64,000 nucleotides of DNA from Pseudomonas sp. (lineage in GTDB: Bacteria; Pseudomonadota; Gammaproteobacteria; Pseudomonadales; Pseudomonadaceae), in contig NZ_JAUXMX010000062.1 in NCBI RefSeq assembly GCF_030683065.1, positions 1-64,000 of the forward strand, given 5' to 3'. Position 1 is the first letter of the stretch. Every line of letters begins with the position of its first letter. Both the position numbers and the translations under genes were made by a program. Under the pieces are notes generated by a model. The model had not been told where the DNA came from, made no database searches, and saw nothing but the letters and a program-made list of their open reading frames with translations. This document shows, piece by piece, positions 7,793 through 16,859 of the stretch.

Positions 7793-8875
7793 ATGCGCCC
7801 GCTAGTCGCCACCATCGATCTTGCCGCGATCCGTCATAACTATGCGGTTGCCAAACGCTGTGCGCCGGGCCGTCAGGCCTTTGCGGTGGTCAAGGCGAAT
7901 GCCTACGGGCATGGCGTGCGCGAAGTGGTGACGGCCCTGGTCGAGCAGGTCGATGGTTTTGCCGTTGCCTGCCTGGAGGAAGCGGTCGAAGTTCGATCGC
8001 TGTGCAGCGAGACGCGGATCTTGCTGCTGGAAGGCTGTTTCGATGCGGCGGAATATCAATTGGCTGGGCAGTTGGGCCTGGATCTGGTGTTGCACGGCGA
8101 GCAGCAGGCGGCGGATTTTCTTGCCGCAAAACTGAGTCGGCCGTTGAAGGTCTGGCTGAAACTGGACAGTGGCATGCATCGTCTGGGTTTCAGTGCGCCC
8201 GCCCTGCGCGCCTGGCACGGGCGCTTGCAGGGCGCAATGCAAGTTGCCGAGTTGAATCTGATCAGCCACTTTGCCTGCGCCGACGAGCGTGGCCATGAGC
8301 TGACCGAGCAGCAGTTGGAGGCATTTCTCGATGTGCTCGATCTGGACTTCGCCCAGCGCTCGCTGGCCAACTCGGCGGCCATTCTGACCATTCCGGCGGC
8401 GCATATGGATTGGTTGCGCCCGGGCATCATGCTTTATGGCGCGACACCGTTTGCCGAGCTGGGCGCTGCCGAGCTGGGCCTGGTGCCGGCGATGACTCTG
8501 ACCGCGCAACTGATTGCCTGCCGCGATGTGGCTGTAGGCGAAAGCGTCGGCTATGGCGCCAGTTGGCGAGCCGCGCGGCCGTCGCGCATCGGCACCGTGA
8601 GTTGCGGTTACGCCGATGGTTATCCGCGCCATGCGCCGAGCGGCACGCCGTTGTTGGTCCGCGGGCAGCGGGTGGCGCTGGCGGGCCGGGTGTCGATGGA
8701 TATGCTGGCGATCGATCTTACCGATCTGCCAGATGCCCGGGTTGGTGATGAAGTGCAGCTGTGGGGGGCGCAGCTGCCTGTCGATGAGGTCGCGCAGGCA
8801 GCTGGCACCCTCGGCTACGAGCTGCTGAGCAAGGTCACGCAACGCGTGCCGCGGCGTTATCTAGGCGCCTGCTAG
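7793..8875 (+). CDS. alr: Alanine racemase
   Basis: A 360-residue PLP enzyme that interconverts L- and D-alanine for peptidoglycan. The PLP lysine is K34 in AVVKANAYGHG. The second catalytic base is the tyrosine in VGYGASWRA (about 254). The C-terminal beta-domain carries SCGYADGYPRHAP. It has the usual length. Position after dnaB is that of the biosynthetic alr rather than catabolic dadX. Its TAG stop (8873-8875) lies inside the left terminal inverted repeat of the element that follows, so the last codons may have been altered by the repeat. Confidence 0.95.
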   Translation: MRPLVATIDLAAIRHNYAVAKRCAPGRQAFAVVKANAYGHGVREVVTALVEQVDGFAVACLEEAVEVRSLCSETRILLLEGCFDAAEYQLAGQLGLDLVLHGEQQAADFLAAKLSRPLKVWLKLDSGMHRLGFSAPALRAWHGRLQGAMQVAELNLISHFACADERGHELTEQQLEAFLDVLDLDFAQRSLANSAAILTIPAAHMDWLRPGIMLYGATPFAELGAAELGLVPAMTLTAQLIACRDVAVGESVGYGASWRAARPSRIGTVSCGYADGYPRHAPSGTPLLVRGQRVALAGRVSMDMLAIDLTDLPDARVGDEVQLWGAQLPVDEVAQAAGTLGYELLSKVTQRVPRRYLGAC

Positions 8876-9055
8876 CAGCCTGTCGGACTTGACCGCCCGT
8901 AGCGAGGGAAAGTCCGGGTTGAGGCGGTTTTTGTGCGCTTTTGAGGCGAAAGGCCGCCCCGCTAATAGTCGCTCTATTTAACGAAAAAGCGCGCGAAAAA
9001 TGACCAGTCCCGGCTTTTCCGCAGTAGGGCAGTGTTAAGTCCGACAGGCTGCTAG
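8872..9055. mobile_element. 184-bp MITE-like element with 19-bp perfect terminal inverted repeats
   Basis: CTAGCAGCCTGTCGGACTT (8872-8890) is repeated exactly inverted at 9037-9055. The interior (about 146 bp) has no reading frame of note and carries sub-palindromes such as GCGGTTTTT and AAAAAGCGCGCG. It fills the whole gap between the convergent genes alr and nicD and provides the TAG stop of both. The form (short, non-coding, palindromic ends, stop codons in the ends) is that of a MITE or a large palindromic intergenic repeat. It may also serve as a two-way terminator. Confidence 0.75.
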
Positions 9056-10959
9056 AGGCCGCTGGTTACCTTGATTACATCCAGCTGCAGGCGTGCGCTG
9101 CTGCTCAGTTCGCCGTTTTCGCCGCAAACCGACGAACCAGAGCGGCCGCGGGCCTTGACCCTGTACAGCGCCTCATCGGCAGCCTTGTAGAGGCTGGCGA
9201 AATGGTCAGCGTGCTGCGGGTACAGGGCCACGCCGATACTGATGGTCACGCTCAGGCGTTCGGCGCCATAGAGAACGGGCTGCGCCAGTTCAGTGAGCAG
9301 GCGCGAGGCGATCTCGCGGGCGTGCCGTTCAGCCTCGTCGCCGCAGATCAGTACGGCGAACTCATCGCCGCCCAGCCGCGCCACGCTATCGCCGCTGCGC
9401 ACATGTTCGCGCAGGCGCTTGGCGACTGCTTGCAGCATCAGGTCGCCGGCGTCGTGGCCGAAACGGTCATTGATCGGTTTGAAATGATCGAGATCGATCA
9501 GCATCAAGGCCACGCTCTCGCCATGGCGCTTGGCATTGGCCAGAGCGGTTTCGGTGCGCTCTACCAGATAGCGGCGATTCGGCAGTTCGGTCAACGGATC
9601 GTGGAACGCTGCGTGTTGCAGCTCCAGCTCGCGCTGCAACAGCCGCTGGTTGGTTGCCGCCAGCTCTGCAGTGCGCTGCTGCACGGCGTGCTGCAGTTGG
9701 TCGGCAGTGTTCTGGGCCAGCGCCAGGCGTGCGGATTTCTCGCAGTCAGCCTGCCTTTGCGCGTCGGCCTTCTCTTGCTTGAGGATTTGAATGCGATAGG
9801 CCAAGGCAAAGGAAAACAGGATGGTTTCTGCGGCAACCGACAGCGGAAACAGGTAGGCGGTGAAGTTGTGCGGCTCGATCAGCCCGGCCGCGCGCATCAC
9901 CAGCACTAGGGTGCTGCCGAGAACGGCGCCGTAGCCGAGCAGGTAAAAGCGCGCCGGGAAGAAGCCCTGGTAGCAGCGCACGCCGGCACTGAGCAGCGCG
10001 GTAGGCACCGTGACGAGGGGTGTCAGGGCGATCAGCAGGGCGCCTTCGCGGCGATAGCCGAAGGCATTGATCGCGATGGCGATGACATACAGGGCGCAGC
10101 CGGCATTCAGTAGGCGATGCGGCCAGGGCAAGCCGCGTTTGGTGTAGAGCAACTCCTGGGTGAAGCGTATGACGAAGATGCCCCAGAGTGAGGGCAGGGT
10201 GATGCGATCCAGCCAGAAGGGCACGGCGTTATCGGGCCACAGGTACTGGAAGCCGTGACCGGTCATGCTGAGGATGAATACCAGCACGCAGGCGGTGGCC
10301 AGCACGTACCAGAGGTAGGCCTTGTCGCGCAGGGCGATCAGGATGAACAGGTTGTAGAGCAGCAGTGCCAGGATCATTCCGTAAATCAGGCCGAAGCCGA
10401 TATTTTCATTGCTGGCCTTTTGTTCGAGGTCGCCGAGCTGCCAGATGGTCAGGGGGAAGGAGTTGCCGGCGGGGTCGAGGCTGCGAAAGTACAGGGTCAG
10501 AGGTTCTTCGCCCAGTTCGGGCAGCTTGAAGACCATGCGCCTATAGGTGTAATCGCGGCCCTCGGCGTAGGGTACTGCTGTGCCCGTTGCGCGCGTGTGC
10601 CAGCCGCCCTGGCCGTCGGGCAGGTAGAGTTGCAGGTTGAATAGGGTGATGCCGGCATTTTCCAGCCACCACTGGCGAGGCGCGTCCTGACTGCGTTGCA
10701 GGGTGACCTTGAGCCACCAGGGATGGCGGCTCTGGCCGACGGTGGCCCGGCCATTGGCTGGCTGGAAACGGTCTTGCACGGCTGGTTCTGCCATGTCGGC
10801 GATGGTCAGGCGCGCGCCGGTGTCTTCCAACAGCTCGATCTGTGCGTTGAGTATGTCTCCGCTGCTGGCGCTGTCGAGCAGGATGATCGTCGCATGTGTC
10901 ACGCCGGGGAGGCAGGTCAGGCTCAGCAGTAGCGTGAGTGATAAGGCGATTCGCTGCAC
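9052..10959 (-). CDS. nicD: 7TM-DISM membrane diguanylate cyclase (NicD type)
   Basis: A 635-residue inner-membrane c-di-GMP synthase. Order: signal peptide (1-25), periplasmic 7TMR-DISMED2 sensor of beta-sandwich type (about 30-170), seven membrane helices (about 185-395), a coiled coil rich in Gln/Ala/Glu (about 395-450), and a GGDEF domain with intact GGDEF at 530-534. An RxxD inhibitory site (521-524) lies five residues ahead. I prefer the GTG at 10959 because AAGGAG sits 8 bases upstream; the GTG at 10968 abuts the SD. PAO1 PA4929, between alr and ygiQ, is NicD, a nutrient-responsive cyclase in dispersion. Orthology is inferred from domains and order. Confidence 0.85.
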   Translation of the reverse strand: MQRIALSLTLLLSLTCLPGVTHATIILLDSASSGDILNAQIELLEDTGARLTIADMAEPAVQDRFQPANGRATVGQSRHPWWLKVTLQRSQDAPRQWWLENAGITLFNLQLYLPDGQGGWHTRATGTAVPYAEGRDYTYRRMVFKLPELGEEPLTLYFRSLDPAGNSFPLTIWQLGDLEQKASNENIGFGLIYGMILALLLYNLFILIALRDKAYLWYVLATACVLVFILSMTGHGFQYLWPDNAVPFWLDRITLPSLWGIFVIRFTQELLYTKRGLPWPHRLLNAGCALYVIAIAINAFGYRREGALLIALTPLVTVPTALLSAGVRCYQGFFPARFYLLGYGAVLGSTLVLVMRAAGLIEPHNFTAYLFPLSVAAETILFSFALAYRIQILKQEKADAQRQADCEKSARLALAQNTADQLQHAVQQRTAELAATNQRLLQRELELQHAAFHDPLTELPNRRYLVERTETALANAKRHGESVALMLIDLDHFKPINDRFGHDAGDLMLQAVAKRLREHVRSGDSVARLGGDEFAVLICGDEAERHAREIASRLLTELAQPVLYGAERLSVTISIGVALYPQHADHFASLYKAADEALYRVKARGRSGSSVCGENGELSSSARLQLDVIKVTSGL

Positions 10960-11162
10960 TGCAAGCACTCCTTGTGCTTCGCTGTTACTGGCGAAACAAT
11001 TGGCCGAGTATAGCCATAACTCGGTATGTGATCACAAATGCCGTGTGGCGCTGCTTAGGCCGATGAAAAAGGTTTATTGTTTGTCCCAGTACCAAGGTCG
11101 GGTTTGGTCAAATTTTGTGCTATATTCCACGGCCGTTTAATCCTGATATCTCGGTCATTTTC

Positions 11163-13499
11163 ATGCACGCTGCCAAGCCGTTATTCGACTATCCAAAATA
11201 CTGGGCTGAGTGCTTCGGCCCGGCGCCTTTCCTGCCGATGAGCCGGGAAGAGATGGATCAACTCGGCTGGGACAGTTGCGACATCATCATCGTCACCGGT
11301 GATGCCTATGTTGACCATCCGTCGTTCGGCATGGCGATCATCGGTCGCCTGCTTGAGTCCCAAGGCTTTCGCGTGGGCATCATTGCCCAGCCGGACTGGA
11401 GCAGTAAAGACGATTTCATGAAGCTCGGCGAGCCGAACCTGTTCTTTGGCGTCGCTGCCGGCAACATGGATTCGATGATCAACCGTTACACCGCCGACAA
11501 GAAAATCCGTTCCGACGACGCCTATACCCCCGGCGGTCTGGCCGGCAAACGTCCGGATCGTGCCAGCCTGGTCTATAGCCAGCGCTGCAAGGAAGCCTAC
11601 AAGCATGTGCCGATCGTGCTCGGCGGCATCGAGGCCTCGCTGCGCCGCATTGCTCATTACGATTACTGGCAGGACAAAGTCCGCCACTCGATCCTGATCG
11701 ATGCCTGCGCCGACATCCTGCTCTATGGCAACGCCGAGCGTGCCATCGTCGAAGTGGCCCAGCGCCTGTCCTACGGCCACAAGATCGAACAGATCACCGA
11801 TATTCGCGGCACCGCTTTCATTCGCCGTGACACGCCCGCTGACTGGATGGAAATCGACTCCAGTCGTATCGACCGTCCGGGCAAAGTCGACAAGATCATC
11901 AATCCCTACGTCAACACTCAGGACACCCAAGCCTGTGCAATCGAGCAGGAAAAGGGTGCTCCGGTCGAAGACCCCAACGAGGCCAAGGTGGTGCAGCTGC
12001 TGGCGCACCCGCGGTTGGAGCGAGACAAGACGGTGATCCGCCTGCCCTCGTTCGAGAAGGTGCGGGCTGACTCGGTGTTGTACGCCCACGCTAACCGCGT
12101 GCTGCACCTGGAAACCAACCCAGGGAACGCCCGCGCCCTGGTGCAGAAGCATGGCGAGGTGGATGTCTGGTTCAACCCGCCACCCATCCCCATGACCACC
12201 GAAGAGATGGACTACGTGTTCGGTATGCCCTATGCGCGCATTCCGCATCCGGCGTATGGCAAGGAGAAGATTCCGGCCTACGATATGATCCGTTTCTCGG
12301 TGAATATCATGCGTGGTTGTTTCGGCGGCTGTACCTTCTGCTCGATCACTGAGCATGAAGGGCGAATCATCCAGAACCGCTCGGAAGAATCGATCATTCG
12401 TGAGATCGAAGAGATTCGCGACAAAGTGCCGGGTTTTACCGGGGTGATTTCCGATCTTGGCGGGCCGACTGCGAATATGTACCGCATCGCCTGCAAGAGC
12501 CCGGAGATCGAGTCGGCCTGCCGCAAGCCGTCCTGCGTGTTCCCCGGGATCTGCGAGAACCTCAACACCGACCACTCGGCACTGATCCAGTTGTACCGTT
12601 CGGCGCGCGCCTTGCCGGGGGTGAAGAAGATTCTGATCGCTTCGGGTCTGCGCTACGACCTGGCCGTGGAATCGCCGGAGTACGTCAAGGAACTGGTCAC
12701 CCACCACGTTGGCGGCTACCTGAAGATCGCCCCGGAGCACACCGAGGAAGGCCCGCTCAACCAGATGATGAAGCCGGGTATCGGCAGCTACGACAAGTTC
12801 AAGCGCATGTTCGAGAAGTATTCGAAAGAGGCGGGCAAGGAACAGTACCTGATCCCCTATTTTATCGCCGCACACCCGGGCACCAGCGACGAAGACATGA
12901 TGAACCTGGCCCTGTGGCTCAAGGGCAACGGTTTCCGTGCCGACCAGGTGCAGGCCTTCTACCCCTCGCCGATGGCCACCGCCACCGCCATGTACCACTC
13001 AGGCAAGAATCCGCTGCGCAAGGTCACCTACAAGTCTGATGGTGTGGCCATCGTCAAAAGTGAGGCCCAGCGTCGCTTGCACAAGGCATTCTTGCGCTAC
13101 CACGACCCGAAAGGCTGGCCAATGTTGCGCGAGGCGCTGGAGCGCATGGGTCGTAGCGATCTGATCGGGCCGGGCAAGAACCAGTTGATTCCGTTGCATC
13201 AGCCGGCCACCGACAGCTACCAGAGCGCGCGGCGCAAGAACTCCACCCCGGTCGGCAGCAAGAAGGTCGGTGGGGCTGCGGCTGCTCGTGGTGCCGGTGA
13301 AAAGACTCGCCCGTTGCTGACCCAGCACACCGGCTTGCCGCCGCGTGATACCGGCGCAGGCGCTGGCAATCCCTGGGACAAGCGTGAGCAAGCCAAGGCT
13401 GCCGCTCAGGTGCGTAACCAGCAGGCTGCCAAAGAGCGTTCGGATGCCGCCAAGGGCAAAGGCAAGAAGCCGCCGAAGAAGCCGGTCGTACCGCGTTAA
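11163..13499 (+). CDS. ygiQ: YgiQ-family radical SAM protein
   Basis: A 778-residue protein of the UPF0313/YgiQ family. The N-terminal YgiQ domain (about 1-370, start MHAAKPLFDYPKYW) precedes a radical SAM core with the cluster motif C386-FGG-C390-TF-C393. The last 120 residues are low-complexity, rich in Lys/Ala/Gly/Pro. The substrate is unknown in the literature I recall. I start at 11163, where the family's usual N-terminus begins; an in-frame ATG at 11115 would add 16 unconserved residues and overlap the promoter region. Divergent from nicD, as in P. aeruginosa. Confidence 0.92.
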   Translation: MHAAKPLFDYPKYWAECFGPAPFLPMSREEMDQLGWDSCDIIIVTGDAYVDHPSFGMAIIGRLLESQGFRVGIIAQPDWSSKDDFMKLGEPNLFFGVAAGNMDSMINRYTADKKIRSDDAYTPGGLAGKRPDRASLVYSQRCKEAYKHVPIVLGGIEASLRRIAHYDYWQDKVRHSILIDACADILLYGNAERAIVEVAQRLSYGHKIEQITDIRGTAFIRRDTPADWMEIDSSRIDRPGKVDKIINPYVNTQDTQACAIEQEKGAPVEDPNEAKVVQLLAHPRLERDKTVIRLPSFEKVRADSVLYAHANRVLHLETNPGNARALVQKHGEVDVWFNPPPIPMTTEEMDYVFGMPYARIPHPAYGKEKIPAYDMIRFSVNIMRGCFGGCTFCSITEHEGRIIQNRSEESIIREIEEIRDKVPGFTGVISDLGGPTANMYRIACKSPEIESACRKPSCVFPGICENLNTDHSALIQLYRSARALPGVKKILIASGLRYDLAVESPEYVKELVTHHVGGYLKIAPEHTEEGPLNQMMKPGIGSYDKFKRMFEKYSKEAGKEQYLIPYFIAAHPGTSDEDMMNLALWLKGNGFRADQVQAFYPSPMATATAMYHSGKNPLRKVTYKSDGVAIVKSEAQRRLHKAFLRYHDPKGWPMLREALERMGRSDLIGPGKNQLIPLHQPATDSYQSARRKNSTPVGSKKVGGAAAARGAGEKTRPLLTQHTGLPPRDTGAGAGNPWDKREQAKAAAQVRNQQAAKERSDAAKGKGKKPPKKPVVPR

Positions 13500-13507
13500 T
13501 AGATGCA

Positions 13508-13556
13508 GGGCGGACATGCCGAAGGCTGGTCCGCCCTTCTGGTGGACCAGCCTTCG
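13508..13556 (+). terminator. Two mutually exclusive hairpins after ygiQ
   Basis: GGGCGGAC (13508-13515) can pair with GTCCGCCC (13529-13536), followed by TTCT. CGAAGGCTGGTCC (13520-13532) can instead pair perfectly with GGACCAGCCTTCG (13544-13556). The two stems share 13529-13532, so only one can form at a time. The first resembles a weak intrinsic terminator. Confidence 0.55.
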
Positions 13557-13603
13557 ATAAGCACCGGTCTCCGGGCGCCGCGACCGAACGCAGCGATACC
13601 CTG

Positions 13604-13729
13604 GAATGTGCCCCGGGTATCGCGTTGCTCAACCCAGGCTACGGGTTCGTTGTATGCCGCTTATTCGTGGTTTTGCGCGTAGCCCGGGTTGAGCGCAGCG
13701 ATACCCGGGAGAGTGGCGCCTGGCTGTCG
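13604..13729. repeat. REP-pair unit, copy 1
   Basis: A 126-bp unit whose arms are inverted copies of one another. The left arm reads CCCGGGTATCGCGTTGCTCA and continues through ACCCAGGCTAC. The right arm begins GTAGCCCGGGTTGAGCGCAG and ends GATACCCGGG. It forms a REPIN-like cruciform around a roughly 40-base centre. It is repeated with a few substitutions at 13816-13942. Confidence 0.8.
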
Positions 13730-13793
13730 TGATTCTCAACCTCTGCGACCCAGCTCAACTCAACTCGCCTTGGCTTTGGCTGCAAGCCTTAGC

Positions 13794-13812
13794 AGGCCGT
13801 TGAAAAACTACC
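13794..13812. repeat. Solo end of the 140-bp palindromic element
   Basis: GCAGGCCGTTGAAAAACTAC matches the left end of the element at 44639-44778 for about 16 bases, then diverges. It looks like a remnant or an excision scar. Confidence 0.5.
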
Positions 13813-13815
13813 CCT

Positions 13816-13942
13816 GAAATGTGCCCTGGGTATCGCGTTGCTCAACCCAGGCTACGGGTTCGTCGTATGCCGCTCATTCGTGGGTTTGCCGGTAGCCCGG
13901 GTTGAGCGCAGTGATACCCGGGAGAGCGGCGCCTGGCTGTCG
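13816..13942. repeat. REP-pair unit, copy 2
   Basis: A 127-bp near-copy of 13604-13729 in the same orientation, differing by scattered single bases. Its right end lies 5 bases from the yegD stop codon. Confidence 0.8.
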
Positions 13943-13947
13943 CAATG

Positions 13948-15219
13948 CTAGACGTTGCCGTAACGCTTCTGCGCCTCGATGGCCAGGCCGCTGCCGATGC
14001 TGCCGAAGGTATTGCCTTCCACATGCTGGGCATTGGGCAGCATGGCGGCGACGCTCTGGCGCAGGGCCGGGATGCCGCTGGAGCCGCCAGTAAAGAACAC
14101 GGTATCGACCTGCTCGACGCTCACCCCAGCATCGCTGAGCAGTTGCGTCACGCTGGCGCGCACGCGCTCGAGCAACGGCGCGATGGCGGTTTCAAACAGC
14201 TCGCGAGTCAGCTCGGCAACCAGGCCGGGTTCGATACGCCCCAGATCGATGGGCTGTGCCGCCTGCTCGGTCAGGGCGATCTTGCTGTCTTCCACCTGCA
14301 TCGCCAACCAGTGCCCGTCACGTCGCTCAATCAGCTTGAACAGACGGTCAATGCCGGTGGGGTCAAGAATGTCGTAGCGCATGCTCTGTAGTTGGCGTTG
14401 CGATTGTGCCGAGTAGACCGCATTGATGGTGTGCCAGGTGGCCAGGCTGAGGTGGGTGCTGGTTGGCATTGGTGCGGCGCTTTTCATCCGGCTGCCGTAG
14501 CCAAACAGCGGCATCACACCCTGCAGGCTGAGCTGCTTGTCAAAGTCGGTGCCTCCTATATGCACGCCGCCGGTGGCGAGGATATCGTCATGCCGCTCGG
14601 CGACGCTGCGTCGTTCGGGCGACAGGCGTACCAGGGAAAAGTCCGAGGTGCCGCCGCCGATGTCGACGATCAGCACCAGCTCCTCGCGAGTGATGCCTGA
14701 CTCGTAGTCGAAGGCCGCTGCAATCGGTTCGTACTGGAACGACACGTCCTTGAAACCGAGCTTATGCGCCACGGCCACCAGGGTGTTCTGTGCGTCCTGG
14801 TCGGCGATCGGGTCGTCATCGACGAAAAACACCGGGCGGCCAAGCACCACTTCCTCGAATGGCCGCTGGGCTTCGGTTTCGGCGCGCTTTTTCAGCTCGC
14901 CGATAAAGAAGCCGAGCAGGTCCTTGAACGGCAGGGCGCTGCCCAGGATGGTGGTTTCGCTCTTCAGCAGCTTGGAGCCGAGCAGGCTCTTCAGCGAGCG
15001 CATCAGCCGACCTTCATAGCCTTCGAGGTATTCCTGCAGGGCCAGTCGGCCGTACACCGGGCGGCGCTCCTCAAGGTTGAAGAACACCACCGAAGGCAGG
15101 GTGATTTTGCCGTCTTCAAGCGTGATAAGTGTCTCGGCGTCAGGGCGAAGCCAGCCGACGGTGGAGTTGGAGGTGCCAAAGTCGATGCCGCAGGCGCGGG
15201 CGGGAGTGGATAAAGTCAT
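13948..15219 (-). CDS. yegD: Hsp70-family ATPase, YegD-like
   Basis: A 423-residue protein consisting of an Hsp70-type actin-fold ATPase domain without the usual substrate-binding half. The phosphate-1 loop is GIDFGTSNSTVG near residue 12; phosphate-2 is LIVDIGGGTSDFSL near the middle; an adenosine motif FFTGGSSGIPALRQ lies near the C-terminus. These match E. coli YegD, a putative chaperone of unknown clients. I start at the ATG at 15219, since codons further upstream encode an unconserved, Arg-rich stretch. Convergent with ygiQ. Confidence 0.9.
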   Translation of the reverse strand: MTLSTPARACGIDFGTSNSTVGWLRPDAETLITLEDGKITLPSVVFFNLEERRPVYGRLALQEYLEGYEGRLMRSLKSLLGSKLLKSETTILGSALPFKDLLGFFIGELKKRAETEAQRPFEEVVLGRPVFFVDDDPIADQDAQNTLVAVAHKLGFKDVSFQYEPIAAAFDYESGITREELVLIVDIGGGTSDFSLVRLSPERRSVAERHDDILATGGVHIGGTDFDKQLSLQGVMPLFGYGSRMKSAAPMPTSTHLSLATWHTINAVYSAQSQRQLQSMRYDILDPTGIDRLFKLIERRDGHWLAMQVEDSKIALTEQAAQPIDLGRIEPGLVAELTRELFETAIAPLLERVRASVTQLLSDAGVSVEQVDTVFFTGGSSGIPALRQSVAAMLPNAQHVEGNTFGSIGSGLAIEAQKRYGNV

Positions 15220-15432
15220 GCGGCGCGCTGTTCCTGAAAAAATTACCGGGAGAGTTTCTTGACGTCGCGTCGCGACGGCCCGGAGGGTGGCCGCCATGCA
15301 AGGCATGGCCACAAAAAATGGCCGGGCATTCTATGTCAGCGCCGCGCTTCGCGCTTGTGCCTTTTCGGGAGGCCCGACGAAGAACTCTGTTGGCCGTACA
15401 GTATTGCTGCTGCCCTGGGTGCGCGACAGACC

Positions 15433-16233
15433 CTAGCCCAGGCCGAGAAAGACGAATAAACCCAGGCCCAGACAGAGCCGGTAGATGACGAAGGGCAGCA
15501 TGCTGATGCGTTCCAGTAGCTTGAGAAACCAGTGGATGCACAGCAGGGCGCTGACGAAGGACACCAGGGTGCCCAGGCCAATCTGCGCCCAGTTCACTGC
15601 CTCACCTGCCTCTGCCAGTTTGAGGCCTTCATAGCTGCCGGCCATGACAATGATCGGGATCGACATCAGAAACGAGAAGCGCGCCGCGGCGGTTCGGCTC
15701 AGGCCGAGCATCAGGGCGGCGGTCATGGTAATGCCTGAGCGTGATGTGCCGGGAATCAGGGCCAGCGCTTGGGCGAAGCCGATGATGACGACATCTTTCC
15801 AGCTGGCCTGGTATTCATCCTTGGCTTGTCGGGCGCGGCTATCCGCCCACCACAACAGCAAGCCGAAGAGGATGGTGGTTGCGGCGATCACCCAGGCGGA
15901 GCGGGCGTAATGCGCAATATGTTCGCTGGCCAGCAGGCCGAAGGCCATTGCCGGCAGGGTCGCCACGGCGATCTGCCAGGCCAGGTGCGACTCCTGGTTA
16001 TGCTCACCGCCGAATGAGCGGCACCAGGCGATCAGCAGGCGCTTGACCTCGTGACGGAAGTAACAGACCACCGCCAGCAGGGTGCCGACGTGCACGGCCA
16101 CATCGAAGGCCAGACCTTGGTCGGCCCAGCCCAGTACCTGCGACGGCAGGATCAGGTGGGCGGAGGAGGAAATCGGCAGGAATTCGGTCAGCCCTTGTAT
16201 CAGGGCCAGGGCAATGGTTTCCAGGGGGTTCAA
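15433..16233 (-). CDS. uppP: Undecaprenyl-diphosphatase UppP (BacA)
   Basis: A 266-residue polytopic inner-membrane phosphatase that recycles undecaprenyl pyrophosphate to the lipid carrier for peptidoglycan and O-antigen. Both catalytic regions are visible: QGLTEFLPISSSAHL near the N-terminus and PGTSRSGITM about residue 160. I choose a TTG start at 16233 because AAGGAG lies 5 bases upstream and the protein then begins at the family's usual point. An ATG at 16281 would add 16 non-conserved residues. Overexpression of this family gives bacitracin resistance in E. coli. Confidence 0.93.
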   Translation of the reverse strand: MNPLETIALALIQGLTEFLPISSSAHLILPSQVLGWADQGLAFDVAVHVGTLLAVVCYFRHEVKRLLIAWCRSFGGEHNQESHLAWQIAVATLPAMAFGLLASEHIAHYARSAWVIAATTILFGLLLWWADSRARQAKDEYQASWKDVVIIGFAQALALIPGTSRSGITMTAALMLGLSRTAAARFSFLMSIPIIVMAGSYEGLKLAEAGEAVNWAQIGLGTLVSFVSALLCIHWFLKLLERISMLPFVIYRLCLGLGLFVFLGLG

Positions 16234-16387
16234 AAGGGCTCCTTGACGTGCGCGGGGTGGGGCCTGGAGCGGGCCAGACAAACGGCGGCCATTCTGCCGG
16301 GTTTGTGGGGTGCAAGGCCAGCCGCTTGCGCATGGCGTCAGGGTAGCCAGCCAGGCTAGTGCCTTGAGGCTATTGGGCTTGCAGTGG

Positions 16388-16825
16388 CTAGATCAGACCC
16401 AGGGTCAGTGCGGCCAGCACCAGGTAACGACCGGTCTTGGCCAGGCTGACGATCAACAGAAAAACCCAGCAGCGCTCACGCATCACTCCGGCGACCAGGG
16501 TCAATGGGTCGCCGATGATCGGTACCCAGCTAAGCAGCAGCGACCAGCGGCCGTAGCGCGCATACCAGCCCTGCGCCTGTTGCAGCCGTTGCTCGCTGAC
16601 CGGGAACCAGGTGCGCTGGCGAAAGCGCTCGAGGTGGCGGCCCAGCAGCCAGTTGACCAGCGAGCCGAGGACATTGCCGATGCTGGCGACCGCCACCAGC
16701 AGCCACACCAGGTACGCATCGCTAAGCAGCAAGCTGACGAACACCACTTCGGAGCCCAGCGGCAGCAAGGTCGCAGCGCCGAAAGCGGAGAAAAACAGGC
16801 CCAGGTAGGCGGCGAGTGTCAGCAC
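16388..16825 (-). CDS. YqaA-family (DedA-like) membrane protein
   Basis: A 145-residue inner-membrane protein of the YqaA/SNARE-associated (DedA-like) group. It has about four membrane helices, an N-terminal re-entrant-like segment LGLFFSAFGAATLLPLGSEV, the conserved GNVLGSLVNWLLGR region and WVPIIGDPLT. DedA relatives are linked to lipid-carrier flipping and membrane potential. Closeness to uppP is suggestive, but the role of YqaA is not known. Transcribed in the same direction as uppP with 154 bases between. Confidence 0.8.
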   Translation of the reverse strand: MLTLAAYLGLFFSAFGAATLLPLGSEVVFVSLLLSDAYLVWLLVAVASIGNVLGSLVNWLLGRHLERFRQRTWFPVSEQRLQQAQGWYARYGRWSLLLSWVPIIGDPLTLVAGVMRERCWVFLLIVSLAKTGRYLVLAALTLGLI

Positions 16826-16859
16826 GCAGCCGCCACGCGCTGCGTGTTTAGCGGATCGC

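Larger units (their letters stand above)
13500..13947. other. Repeat-filled gap between ygiQ and yegD
   Basis: These 448 bases hold no credible gene. They contain the overlapping hairpins after ygiQ, a degenerate half REP near 13575-13604, two copies of a 126-127 bp REP-pair unit, and between them a lone copy of the end of the element seen complete at 44639-44778. Confidence 0.8.

Noticed and set aside
11027..11036. TGTGATCACA palindrome between nicD and ygiQ as a CRP/Vfr site
   Set aside because: The half-sites abut with no 6-base spacer, so it does not fit the CRP/Vfr layout. A nearby TATACT has no good -35 at 17 bases.
11181..12998. A 605-codon open frame antisense to ygiQ
   Set aside because: Shadow of codon bias; no family resemblance and ygiQ is well supported.
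13604..13942. The repeated units as a CRISPR array
   Set aside because: Only two long copies, each itself palindromic, with no short regular repeat-spacer pattern and no cas genes.
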